From assembly GCA_017881055.1 (NCBI GenBank), contig JADGRF010000281.1, positions 1-49,967 on the forward strand: 49,967 bases of DNA, given 5' to 3'. The notes beneath the pieces were generated by a model. It was not told the DNA's origin and ran no database searches. It saw only the letters and a program-made list of their open reading frames with translations. Numbering within the stretch: position 1 is the stretch's first letter; each line of letters opens with the position of its first letter. The DNA is from Sandaracinaceae bacterium (GTDB lineage Bacteria; Myxococcota_A; Polyangia; Polyangiales; JAFGIB01). A program made the position numbers and the translations under genes. Below, one piece after another: positions 25,849-35,120 of the stretch.

Positions 25849-28800
25849 ATGGAGATCACGCCCATTCGTCGGCTCGCGATCGTGAATCGCGGCGAAGCCG
25901 CCATGCGTTGTGTGCGCACGGTGAAGTCGTTGCGTTCGCTCGAAGGCTCGGACCTTCAAGTGATCGCGCTCTATACGGATCCGGATCGCGAGGCGCCGTT
26001 CGTGCGTCACGCGGACATGGCGTACCGGTTGCCGGTCAAGACCACGCCGGTCGCTGCGTACCTCGACCACGATCTTCTGCTCGCGACGCTCAAGCAAGTG
26101 GGCGCGGACGCGGTCTGGCCGGGCTGGGGCTTCGTGGCCGAGTCGGCCGAGTTCGTCGACAAGCTGCGCGCTGCCGGTATTCGCTTCCTTGGTCCGACCG
26201 GCGACACCATGCGCCGGCTCGGCGACAAGATCGCTTCGAAGGAGCTGGCCGAGCGCGTCGGCGTTCCGGTCACGGCTTGGAGCGGTGGCGTGCTGCGCGA
26301 CATCGCGCATGCGACCGAAGCGGCGCGCAAGGTGGGCGTGCCGCTGGTCGTGAAGGCGTCCGCGGGTGGCGGCGGTCGCGGCATTCGCGTCGTCGAGCAC
26401 ATGGACGTGCTGCCGCAGATGTACGAGTCGGCGCGCTCGGAAGCCAAGAACGCGTTCGGCGACGACCGCATGTTCCTCGAGAAGATGGTGCAGGGTGGGC
26501 GGCACATCGAGGTTCAGATCGTCGCGGACAACCACGGCTTCGCGAAGGCCCTTGGCACGCGTGACTGCTCCGTGCAGCGTCGCCATCAGAAGGTGATCGA
26601 AGAGGCGCCTCCGACGGGCCTGTCCGCCGGCGTGCTCGACGCGGTGAGGAAGTGCGCCGAGATGCTCGCGGCCGAGGTCGGTTACTCCGGCGCCGGCACG
26701 GTCGAGTTCTTGGTCAAGGGCAACGACTACTTCTTCCTCGAGATGAACCCACGCTTGCAGGTCGAGCACGGCATCACCGAGGAGATCACGCGCACCGACA
26801 TCGTCGAGCTGCAGATCCGCATCGCGCGCGGCGAGAAGCTGGAACCTCTGATCGGCACCGCCAAGGAAACCGGCGTGTGTATCGAAGCGCGCGTGTGCGC
26901 GGAAGATCCCGATCAAGGGTTCTTGCCGGCGCCCGGCCGCATCGCGCTGTTCGATCCCGCGCTCGGCCCTCGCGTGCGCATCGATACCGGGGTCGTGATG
27001 GGCAGCACCGTGCCCGCGGCGTTCGACTCCATGGTGGCCAAAGTCATGGCGTTCGGCGATACGCGCGAAGAAGCGCGCGCTCGCTTGATCAGCGCGCTGC
27101 GCGACTTCGATCTCGTGATCGAGCGCGGCGCGACCAACAAGAGCTACCTGATTCAGCTGCTCGAATCGGAGCCTTACAAAAAAGGCGGCGTCGACACGCG
27201 CTGGCTCGATCGTTGGAACGACGAGCGCGACCCGCAGCCGCCGCATGCCGTAGAGGGCCTCGTGCTCGCGGCGATTCTCTCGTACCGCGCGCAGTGGCGC
27301 GGCGAGCGACGCAACTTCTTCTCGGACACGAGCAGCATCACGCCGGACAAGATCCCAGCGCTCGATGGCCGCGAACTCGACCTCGAGTACCGCGGCGAGA
27401 GCTACCGCGTGCGTGTGTTCTCGGTAGGCTCGTCGCGCTACCGCGTGCACCTCGAAGGTCGCGTGATTAGCGCGCGCTTCGGTGACCCCGAGGCGCACAC
27501 CGCGCGCATGGTGATCGCGGGGCGCTACCTGCGCGCCGTGCACGACGTGACCGACGCGTACATTCGTTGCGAGGTCGAAGGCTCCGTGCACCGCTTCGGT
27601 CGTCAGACCGCGGGGCAAGTGCGCGCGGGCGCCCCGTCGATGGTCGTGTCGATCGACGTGAAGCCGGGCGACAAGGTGAGGGCTGGGCAGACGCTCGGCA
27701 TGGTCGAAGCGATGAAGATGGAGATCGGGTTCTCCGCTCCGGTCGCTGGCACCATCACCGAAGTGCGCGTGAGCAAGGGGCAGCAGGTTGCTGCGGGCGA
27801 CACGCTGATCGTGATCGAGCCGGTGCGCGAAGACGGTGCAGCTGTCAGCACAGGTCGTCGCCTGCGCCTGCCGGATGAAGTCGATCCGCTCGCCATGCTG
27901 TTCGACGAGGGCACGACCGGCGAGCTCGGTGCACCGAACTTGCTCGCGGCAGAGCGTGCACCGCTCGAGCAACGCAAGCTGGCCATGCAAGCGGTCAACG
28001 AAGAGTGTCGCCGCATCGTGCTCGGCTTCGACATCTCCGAGGGCCGCTTCCACAAGCTGCTCGACTTCCTCGAGGCGCCGCTGCCCGAGGGCCTGAGCCA
28101 TCAATTCCGCGACGAGCTGGCGCTATTGCGCTCGCAGCTCGCGGTGTTCGTGTCGGTGGAGCAGCTGTTCTCGCGTGCACGTCCCGTATCCGAAGCCGGT
28201 GTGCTCGGGCCGTCCAACAGCGCGCGCTTCCGCGGCTACCTGCGTCGCATGCGCTCGCAGGGCGCCGGCATCGCGCCGGACTTCCTGGACCTGCTCAAGG
28301 GTGCGCTCGCGCACTACGGCATCAGCAGCCTCGAACACTGCGACGGTCTCGAAAAATCGATCTTCCGCATGTTCGCGACGCAGCGTGATCCCGAGCCGCG
28401 CCGTCGCTTGGTGATGGCCGTGCTGCGCCGGTTGATCGCGCTCGTCGATCTCGGTGTGGATGCGTCCGACGATGAAGAGCTGCGCGAGGCGTTGTCGCGC
28501 ATCGCCAGCTTGCGCGACATGGTGAGCAACGCGCTCGCCGACAACGCGCTGGAAGCGTACTACCGCGTGTTCCAGCGTCCCGAGCTGGCGCGCCACGCGC
28601 AGCAAACAGCCGAGCGCCTCGAAGGCTGGCTGACCGCGGCTGAAGCACACACGACGAGCGCAGCACCTCCGGCGAGCGTGCTGGTCGATCTGTCGACCGC
28701 TCCCGCGTCGCTGTTCCAGCGCGTCGCGAGCTTCTTGCGCGATGCCGACAAGAACCGTCGCGCGATTGCGGTCTCTGCGGTGCTGCGCCGTTTGTATGCG

Positions 28801-31593
28801 CCAAAGCAGCCGTCAGCGCATGCGTCTGAGCCTGTCGATTCTGCGAAGCAGCCTTCGGCTCTTCGCGGCGGCTACGTGATTGACCGCCTGCAGTTCAGCG
28901 ATGGCCTGGTGCTCGGCACGTTCGCGCCAGCAGGCGAGGTCGATCGCGCCACGCGCGCGCTTGCCGACCTCTCGCGTGCGGGTAAAGTGGCGGCGCTCGA
29001 GATCGTTACCTTGGTGGAAGACGAAGCTGGGCGCGAAGCCGCGGTTGCCGAGGTGCAGCAAGCGCTCGGCGGACAGCTGCACGCGTCGCGCTTGACGCTC
29101 ACGTCGATCACGCCGGATGGGTCGCAGCAGCACGACACGCTGGCTTTGTCGGGCGAAGCAGCCCCCGGCTCTTCGCGGTTGGCGGGTGGGATCGTGCGTT
29201 TGCAGCTGCACGGGCTGCACCCGGAAGCGGCGGAGCGCGTCGATCTGGCGCGCTACACGAACTTCGATCTCGAGCGGCTCTGGGACTCCGACGACGTCTA
29301 CTGCTTCTTCGCCAAGGCCAAGCAGGACGGCAAGGACGAGCGCTTGTTCGTATTGGCTGATGTGCGTGCGCGTCCGGCGGAAGGCGGCAAGAGCGCCGAG
29401 CGCTTCGTGCCGATCTTCGAGCGCGCATTCCAAGAAGCCACGCGCGTCTTGCGCCTGAACCTTGGTATTCGCGATCCGCGGCGCGAGCTGCAGTGGAACC
29501 GCTTAGTGATGCACATGCAGCACCCGATGGAGATCGACGGCGCGATGGCGCAACGGCTCGCGCGGCGCTTGCTCGCGAACACGCGCTACCTCGGCCTCGA
29601 GAAGACGATCGTGCGCTTACGCTTGGCGAGCTCCTCCGAGAAGAAAGATGCGACGCGAGATGCCGGCCGAGATGCCGGAAAAGACGTGAGCGTCGAAGAC
29701 AGGTCGACGTTCCGCGGCACCCGTCAGGTAGAGCTCGCGTTCTCGGACCTCGCCAGCTCGCGCCTCGACATGCAGTGGCGCAAGCCGCGTCGCGTGCCGC
29801 TCGTTCCTGCGACGCCGTACGAGCGCAAAGTCGCGGCCTGCCGCCGTCGTGAGCTCGTCTATCCGTACGAGATCGTGCGCATGCTCACGCAGGGCAACGA
29901 AGCCGCCGAGCGCGCCATGGAAGCGCAAGACGAGAATGCTCGCCCGGTGCTGGCTGTCGGTACCTTCGAAGAATACGATCTCGATCCTGCGAGCACGGCG
30001 CCCGTGGCCGTGAGCGTTGCGGGGCGTGAGCCCGGCAAGAACACGACCTCGATCGTGTTCGGTGTCGTGACCACGCCGACCAAGAAGATCCCCGAAGGCA
30101 TGAAGCGAGTGCTCGTGCTGTCGGATCCGACGATGGGCATGGGCTCGCTCGCAACGCCCGAGTGCGATCGGCTGTACGCGGCGATTGATCTCGCCGAGAA
30201 GCTGAACGTGCCCGTCGAGTGGGTACCCGTCTCGGCCGGTGCCAAGATCGCGATGGACAGCGGCACCGAGACGATGGACGCAATCGCGCGCGTCGTGCGG
30301 CGGATCGTGACGTTCACCGAGGCCGGCGGCGTGATCCACTGCGTCGTGACGGGCATCAACGTCGGCGCGCAGAGCTACTGGGACTCGCTCGCCACGATGC
30401 TCATGCACACGCGCGGCTGCCTGATCATGACGCCGACGGCGTCGATGGTGCTCACGGGCAGTGCGGCGCTCGCGGTCTCGGGCTCGGTGTCTGCCGAGGA
30501 CGAAGTCGCCATCGGCGGTCACGAGCGTGTGATGGGGCCGAATGGCGAAGCGCAGTACTTCGCACCGGATCTCTTGTCCGCGTACAAGGTGCTCTACGAC
30601 CACTACGAGTACACGTACGTGGTGCCTGGCGAGCACGGGCCCCGTCGGCTGGCAACTGCGGACAAAGATGTCCGCGACATCACCAGCTACCCGTACAACG
30701 ATGGCACCACGGCGGCGCAGCCGTTCCAGACCATCGGCGAGATCCTCGATCCGAAGACCAACCCCGGTCGCAAGCGCATGTTCGCCATGCGCGCGCTGAT
30801 GCAGGGCGTGATCGACACCGACGGTGGTCATCTCGAGCGCTGGGCGCACCAGGTCGGCGCGGAGACCGCGATCGTTTGGGACGCTCACTTGGGTGGTTAC
30901 CCGGTGTGCTTGCTCGGCATCGAGAGCCACAACGTCGCGCGCATGGGCTACCGGCCGTCCGACGGTCCCGAGGAGTGGAACGGCGGCACGCTGTTCCCGC
31001 AGTCCAGCAAGAAGGTCGCCCGCGCGATCAACGCGGCGAGCGGGGTACGCCCGTGCGTGTTGCTCGCGAATATTTCCGGCTTCGACGGCTCACCCGAGTC
31101 GATGCGTAAGCTGCAACTCGAGTACGGCGCTGAAATCGCGCGTGCCGTCGTGAAATTCAAGGGCCCGATCCTGTTTTGCATCGTCGGTCGCTATCACGGC
31201 GGTGCCTACGTCGTGTTCTCACGCGGCTTGAACGACAACCTACGTGCGCTCGCCGTCGAAGGCTCGTACGCATCGGTGATCGGCGGCGGCCCGGCCGCTG
31301 CTGTCGTGTTCCCGCGTGAGGTTCGTGCGCGCGTGGCTGCGGATCCGCGGATCGCGGCGCTACGTGCGACATTGAAGGGCAATCCCACCGCCGAGGAGCG
31401 CGCCGCGTTCGACAAGGCGCGTCGTGACATCACCATCGAGAAGCGCGCGGAGATCGCCGCCGAGTACGACAAGGTGCACTCGGTGGAGCGTGCCAAGCGC
31501 GTGGGCTCGATCGAAGAGATCATTCCCGCAAAGACCATTCGCCCGTACTTGATCGACACGCTGCGCGGCGAGCTGAAGAAGCTCAACGGTTAA
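25849..31593 (+). CDS. Single-chain acyl-CoA (acetyl-CoA) carboxylase: biotin carboxylase-BCCP-carboxyltransferase
   Basis: The ~1914-aa multifunctional carboxylase probably makes malonyl-CoA for fatty acid or polyketide synthesis. The N-terminal biotin carboxylase (about 1-460) has the ATP-grasp loop ASAGGGGRGIRVV (~170) and EMNPRLQVEHGITEEIT (~297). The biotinyl domain has K623 in VEAMKMEIGF. A central helical region (~640-1310) matches none of the catalytic domains. The C-terminal carboxyltransferase (~1320-1914) has VVTTPTKKIPEGMKRVLVL, SAGAKIAMDSGTETMD, GINVGAQSYWDS, GGHERVMGPNGEAQYF, VWDAHLGGYPVCLLGIES, ANISGFDGSPESMRKLQLEY and VIGGGPAAAVVFPREV. This domain order is the eukaryote-like fused ACC also known in some actinobacteria and myxobacteria. 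ATG 25849 begins the conserved MEITPIRRLAIVNRGE and has GGAG upstream. Confidence 0.93.
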   Translation: MEITPIRRLAIVNRGEAAMRCVRTVKSLRSLEGSDLQVIALYTDPDREAPFVRHADMAYRLPVKTTPVAAYLDHDLLLATLKQVGADAVWPGWGFVAESAEFVDKLRAAGIRFLGPTGDTMRRLGDKIASKELAERVGVPVTAWSGGVLRDIAHATEAARKVGVPLVVKASAGGGGRGIRVVEHMDVLPQMYESARSEAKNAFGDDRMFLEKMVQGGRHIEVQIVADNHGFAKALGTRDCSVQRRHQKVIEEAPPTGLSAGVLDAVRKCAEMLAAEVGYSGAGTVEFLVKGNDYFFLEMNPRLQVEHGITEEITRTDIVELQIRIARGEKLEPLIGTAKETGVCIEARVCAEDPDQGFLPAPGRIALFDPALGPRVRIDTGVVMGSTVPAAFDSMVAKVMAFGDTREEARARLISALRDFDLVIERGATNKSYLIQLLESEPYKKGGVDTRWLDRWNDERDPQPPHAVEGLVLAAILSYRAQWRGERRNFFSDTSSITPDKIPALDGRELDLEYRGESYRVRVFSVGSSRYRVHLEGRVISARFGDPEAHTARMVIAGRYLRAVHDVTDAYIRCEVEGSVHRFGRQTAGQVRAGAPSMVVSIDVKPGDKVRAGQTLGMVEAMKMEIGFSAPVAGTITEVRVSKGQQVAAGDTLIVIEPVREDGAAVSTGRRLRLPDEVDPLAMLFDEGTTGELGAPNLLAAERAPLEQRKLAMQAVNEECRRIVLGFDISEGRFHKLLDFLEAPLPEGLSHQFRDELALLRSQLAVFVSVEQLFSRARPVSEAGVLGPSNSARFRGYLRRMRSQGAGIAPDFLDLLKGALAHYGISSLEHCDGLEKSIFRMFATQRDPEPRRRLVMAVLRRLIALVDLGVDASDDEELREALSRIASLRDMVSNALADNALEAYYRVFQRPELARHAQQTAERLEGWLTAAEAHTTSAAPPASVLVDLSTAPASLFQRVASFLRDADKNRRAIAVSAVLRRLYAPKQPSAHASEPVDSAKQPSALRGGYVIDRLQFSDGLVLGTFAPAGEVDRATRALADLSRAGKVAALEIVTLVEDEAGREAAVAEVQQALGGQLHASRLTLTSITPDGSQQHDTLALSGEAAPGSSRLAGGIVRLQLHGLHPEAAERVDLARYTNFDLERLWDSDDVYCFFAKAKQDGKDERLFVLADVRARPAEGGKSAERFVPIFERAFQEATRVLRLNLGIRDPRRELQWNRLVMHMQHPMEIDGAMAQRLARRLLANTRYLGLEKTIVRLRLASSSEKKDATRDAGRDAGKDVSVEDRSTFRGTRQVELAFSDLASSRLDMQWRKPRRVPLVPATPYERKVAACRRRELVYPYEIVRMLTQGNEAAERAMEAQDENARPVLAVGTFEEYDLDPASTAPVAVSVAGREPGKNTTSIVFGVVTTPTKKIPEGMKRVLVLSDPTMGMGSLATPECDRLYAAIDLAEKLNVPVEWVPVSAGAKIAMDSGTETMDAIARVVRRIVTFTEAGGVIHCVVTGINVGAQSYWDSLATMLMHTRGCLIMTPTASMVLTGSAALAVSGSVSAEDEVAIGGHERVMGPNGEAQYFAPDLLSAYKVLYDHYEYTYVVPGEHGPRRLATADKDVRDITSYPYNDGTTAAQPFQTIGEILDPKTNPGRKRMFAMRALMQGVIDTDGGHLERWAHQVGAETAIVWDAHLGGYPVCLLGIESHNVARMGYRPSDGPEEWNGGTLFPQSSKKVARAINAASGVRPCVLLANISGFDGSPESMRKLQLEYGAEIARAVVKFKGPILFCIVGRYHGGAYVVFSRGLNDNLRALAVEGSYASVIGGGPAAAVVFPREVRARVAADPRIAALRATLKGNPTAEERAAFDKARRDITIEKRAEIAAEYDKVHSVERAKRVGSIEEIIPAKTIRPYLIDTLRGELKKLNG

Positions 31594-31601
31594 TTGCCTA
31601 C

Positions 31602-31629
31602 CCGCGGATCCGCCAGCGGCTCTCCGCGG
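31602..31629. repeat. GC-rich palindromic element, copy B of a dispersed family (inverted)
   Basis: Positions 31602-31623 are the reverse complement of the 22-bp core seen at 19192 and 49910/49944 (18 of 22 bases shared). The site also folds on itself: CCGCGGA (31602-31608) pairs with TCCGCGG (31623-31629), with an inner CCGC/GCGG stem. It lies between convergent stop codons at 31593 and 31640. Confidence 0.6.
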
Positions 31630-31639
31630 AGTTACATAC

Positions 31640-33154
31640 TCAGTGCAGCACGATAGCCGAGCGCAGGATCTCGCGCTGCTGCTCGGTGAGCTTCGTGGCG
31701 TTCATCTGCTCGGTCGGGAACATCAAGTTGTCTGCGCCGAAGCCGATGCACTCGTCGGCGCTCAGCTGACCGTCGGCGTTGCTGTCCTGGTCCGGACCGC
31801 AGACCGGCGTGTCGGGCAGCGGATCGAACACGACGCCCGTGATCTCGCTCGTGTGGAACAGGCCGAGCATGTGACCAATTTCGTGGGCGAGCGTGCGGCC
31901 GAGGCTCTTCGGATCGCCTGCGTCGAGCATCATGTCGGTCGAGATCGCGATCCCGGAGCCGGGCGTGCCGTGCATGCCGAGTGGGCCGGGTGTTCCACCG
32001 GAGATTCCGCCGACGTCGCCGCCTGCGCTGCCGGGCGCGATGTCCGCCACGAAAAACACGTCGAGCGCGACGTCAGCTGCACCGGCCGAGAGCTTCCAGA
32101 GCTCGGGCAGCTCGGGGTACACGCCGTATTGCAGTCCGATGGTCGAGAAGCCTTTGGCGACGGTTACCGCGGGGATTGGCGTTCCCTTCTGCAGCAGCTC
32201 GCCGGTCACTTCGATCTGACGCACGTCGCCGATGAAGATGTCGGCTTGCCCGAGGACCGTGTCGACTTCCGCGAGCGCATCGGCGACGAACGCAGGCCCG
32301 CGATCGCGCATCGCGGTGAGGCCGCGCGCGCCCACGTAGAACAGATTCAGATCGAGCTGGTGCCCGCGCGTGTCGCGATGCAGACGCGTGACCCGCAAGT
32401 CGCCAGGCTCCTGGTCTTGCAGCGTCAGCGCGTAGCCCGCGTTCGACAGGACGCTGCGCGGACTGTTCGGCAGCAGCACCGTGACGGGATTCACGTAGTC
32501 GCCATTCGCGATCGGGTTGTCCGGCCCGTCTTTCGCACTGTCGATCGTGGCGAGGTCGAAGAGCACGTGCGCAGGCGCATCGCGCGTCACGAGCTTCGGT
32601 GCGCACAGCGGCGGGCGACAGGCGCTGTTCGAGAGCGGCCACTGCGTGTCGTTCAGGTGCTCGAAGACGAACAGCGTCGGCGCCTGCACCGCCGGAAGAT
32701 CGATCGTATCGAGCTTTCCGTGCAGCGCCTGCTTCTGGACTTCGCTCACGATGTCCGCGTCGCTCGGCAGATCCACGCGCGCCACGCACGCTTGCAGTGT
32801 CTGCAGCGCGTCGCCGTTCGTACGCGCGTAGACCGGCGCGCAGCGTTCGTTCTTGGCGCACTGTTGGTCTGTGGCGCAAGGCGCAGCGCATGCACCCGCG
32901 AGCAGACACACGCCAAGCGCGCACTGGCTTCCGCGGTCGCACGCAGCACCCGAGTCACGCCCGCTGCTCGGCTTTCCGCACACGAGCGGTGCCGGCTCGA
33001 GGTCGGCTTCGGACCCGTTCGCGTCAGCGACGCATGTCAGGCCGGCGCAGTCGTCGTCGGACGAGCACAGCTTGCCAGCGACGTTTTTCGCGTCGGGGCC
33101 GCACGCGAGCACGAACGATAGCGCGAGTGACGCCCAGCTGGCCCGGAGGCTCAT
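31640..33154 (-). CDS. Metzincin-type zinc metalloprotease lipoprotein
   Basis: The 504-aa predicted lipoprotein has lipobox LSFVLAC18-G. Two or three Cys-rich modules follow (KLCSSDDDCAGLTC, GAACDRGSQCALGVCL, PCATDQQCAKNERC), then an uncharacterised middle domain. The C-terminal catalytic region carries the zinc motif HEIGHMLGLFH (H424, H428, H434; E425), with DMMLDAGDPKSLGRTLA just before it. PDQDSNADGQLSADEC after it contains a complete EF-hand-type 12-residue calcium loop (D-x-N-x-D-G-x-L-x-x-x-E). ATG 33154 is chosen for the signal peptide. The gene is 14 bases after the gamma-glutamyltransferase stop and probably in its operon. Confidence 0.85.
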   Translation of the reverse strand: MSLRASWASLALSFVLACGPDAKNVAGKLCSSDDDCAGLTCVADANGSEADLEPAPLVCGKPSSGRDSGAACDRGSQCALGVCLLAGACAAPCATDQQCAKNERCAPVYARTNGDALQTLQACVARVDLPSDADIVSEVQKQALHGKLDTIDLPAVQAPTLFVFEHLNDTQWPLSNSACRPPLCAPKLVTRDAPAHVLFDLATIDSAKDGPDNPIANGDYVNPVTVLLPNSPRSVLSNAGYALTLQDQEPGDLRVTRLHRDTRGHQLDLNLFYVGARGLTAMRDRGPAFVADALAEVDTVLGQADIFIGDVRQIEVTGELLQKGTPIPAVTVAKGFSTIGLQYGVYPELPELWKLSAGAADVALDVFFVADIAPGSAGGDVGGISGGTPGPLGMHGTPGSGIAISTDMMLDAGDPKSLGRTLAHEIGHMLGLFHTSEITGVVFDPLPDTPVCGPDQDSNADGQLSADECIGFGADNLMFPTEQMNATKLTEQQREILRSAIVLH

Positions 33155-33168
33155 CTTCTCAGCATACC

Positions 33169-34968
33169 TCAATACGCGAGGGCCGAGCCGTCGCCGCGAG
33201 TGACGTCCGCAACGGCGCGATAGCCGTGCGTCGCGGGATCCACTTCGATGCAGTTCGCGTGGCCGATGCGGCCGCTCGTCGCGAGATTCACCGTGTGTCC
33301 AAGCGCGCGCAGGCCGTCGGCTATCGCGGGCTCGAGCTCGGTCTCGGTGCTGACCTGATCGGGCAACCATTGATGGTGCACGCGTGGGGCGCGCACTGCG
33401 GCATCGAGCGGCTCGCCGTAGTCGATCAGCGCGCGCACGAGCTGTGCGACCGTGGTGGTGATGGTGGCTCCGCCCGGCGAGCCGAGCACGGCACGCAGCT
33501 GACCGTTCTCGACGATGATCGTTGGCGTCATGCTGCTCAGCATGCGCTTTTTGGGCTCGATCTCGTTGCGCTCGCCTTGCACCAGTCCGAATTGATTTGG
33601 TTTTCCGGGCTGGCTGGCGAAGTCATCCATCTCGTCGTTCAATAGAATGCCCGTCCCCGGCGCGACGACCAGCGCGCCGAAGCTCGCATTCAACGTGTAC
33701 GTGTTCGCGACCGCGTTGCCGGCGTCATCGACCACGGAGAAGTGCGTGGTCTCGTGCGATTCGACGGCGCCGTTAGCTGCACCGGCCTTTATCGCGCTCG
33801 AAGGCGTAGCGTGCGCGGGATCGATCGTGCTCATACGCTCGTGCAGATACGCAGACGAAGTCAGGGTAGCTACCGGCACCGAGGCAAAGTCCGGATCGGC
33901 GATCCAGGCGTTGCGATCCGCATAGGCGCGGCGCGCCGCCTCCACGAACAGATGCGCGGCTTCCGGGCTGCGCCACGGCTGCTCGCGCATGTGCCACTCT
34001 TCGCTCGCGAACAGAAGTTGCCGGAGCACGATGCCGCCAGCGGACGGTGGCGGCATGGTCACGACCTCGCGCCCCAAGTACGAAAAGCGTAGGGGCTCGC
34101 GCGCCAGCGCGTGGTAGCTCGCGAGATCTTCCGCGGTCCACACGCCGCCGAGCGCTTTGACGCCCGCGACAATTCGTTGCGCCAGCTCACCCGCGTAGAA
34201 CGCATGCGCGCCTTGGGTTGCCAGCTGCTCGAGCGTGCTGGCGAGCTCGGGTTGCTTCCATGTTGCGCCCTCGGCGATGTAGCTTCCGTCGTCCGCCACG
34301 TAGTAGTGCGTGGAGCCGTCGAAGCCGGCTTTGCGCATGCGCTCCACGGCTTTCTTCAGCTCGTCCGCGTGATAGGCGTCCACCACGTGTCCGTTGCGTG
34401 CGAGCGCAATGGCGGGTGCGAGCAGCTGCGCCCAGGGCTTCTTTCCGAAGCGCTCGTGCGCGAGCGCGAGGCCGGCGACCGTGCCAGCGATCCCCGCAGC
34501 GCGCGCGCCGTTCACGCTGTCGTGCGTCAGGTTGCCTGCCGCGTCCAGGTACATGTCGCGGGTAGCTGCGAGCGGTGCGACTTCGCGGTAGTCGATGGCA
34601 ACGCTCTCACCGCGCGCGGTCCGCACCACCATGAAGCCGCCGCCGCCGAGGTTGCCGGCCAACGGATGCGTGACGGCGAGCGCGAAGGCGATCGCGATGG
34701 CAGCGTCCACGGCATTGCCTCCGGCCTCGAGCACAGCGAGGCCGACCTTGCTGGCATTGGCTTCGGCTGTGGCGACAGCACCGTGCACGCCGACCGCGAC
34801 ACCCGGCTGTCCGCTCGAGCTGGGCAACGTGCGGCTCGGCCTCGGGCTCTCGTGCGCGACCGCGGCGGACGCCGTGCGTGCGCTAGGCTCGTTCGTTGCG
34901 CGCGGCGTGCTGCAGCCGGCAACAATCAGCAGGACGACCGCGCACTGGAGGTGAGCTCGACGCGTCAT
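33169..34968 (-). CDS. ggt: Gamma-glutamyltransferase (lipoprotein form)
   Basis: The enzyme transfers or hydrolyses the gamma-glutamyl group of glutathione-type substrates outside the cytoplasm after autocleavage. The 599-aa precursor has lipobox IVAGC19, AVATAEANASKVGLAVLEAGG, NAVDAAIAIAFALAVTHPL and the large-subunit GGGGFMVV. Cleavage should occur before the N-terminal nucleophile T408 in ESHETTHFSVVD. NTYTLNASFGALVVAPGTGILLND and RMLSSMTPTIIV complete the small subunit, including the gamma-glutamyl-binding SSMTP loop; GSPGGATITTTV is also present. Length is normal for the family, and lipid anchoring is predicted. It precedes the metalloprotease by 14 bases. Confidence 0.93.
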   Translation of the reverse strand: MTRRAHLQCAVVLLIVAGCSTPRATNEPSARTASAAVAHESPRPSRTLPSSSGQPGVAVGVHGAVATAEANASKVGLAVLEAGGNAVDAAIAIAFALAVTHPLAGNLGGGGFMVVRTARGESVAIDYREVAPLAATRDMYLDAAGNLTHDSVNGARAAGIAGTVAGLALAHERFGKKPWAQLLAPAIALARNGHVVDAYHADELKKAVERMRKAGFDGSTHYYVADDGSYIAEGATWKQPELASTLEQLATQGAHAFYAGELAQRIVAGVKALGGVWTAEDLASYHALAREPLRFSYLGREVVTMPPPSAGGIVLRQLLFASEEWHMREQPWRSPEAAHLFVEAARRAYADRNAWIADPDFASVPVATLTSSAYLHERMSTIDPAHATPSSAIKAGAANGAVESHETTHFSVVDDAGNAVANTYTLNASFGALVVAPGTGILLNDEMDDFASQPGKPNQFGLVQGERNEIEPKKRMLSSMTPTIIVENGQLRAVLGSPGGATITTTVAQLVRALIDYGEPLDAAVRAPRVHHQWLPDQVSTETELEPAIADGLRALGHTVNLATSGRIGHANCIEVDPATHGYRAVADVTRGDGSALAY

Positions 34969-35120
34969 GGCCTGCGACTATCGAGAAAGTCGACAAGCGC
35001 GGCAAGGCCAGAAGTCATGAATGGCTGGCTCCGGCACGCGTCGCTGGGCTTGACGGCCCCGTGCCGAGCCGGTTGACTGTGCCCACCGGGCCCGCCGCCG
35101 GAACGAGAAAGAGGCCCCCG

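Noticed and set aside
25783-28104. Very long minus-strand open frame opposite the carboxylase (773 codons)
   Set aside because: High GC leaves antisense frames open; the plus strand encodes a conserved carboxylase, while the antisense product is Arg/His/Ala-rich with no motif. The same applies to the long frames opposite the TPR, sulfatase-like and GGT genes.
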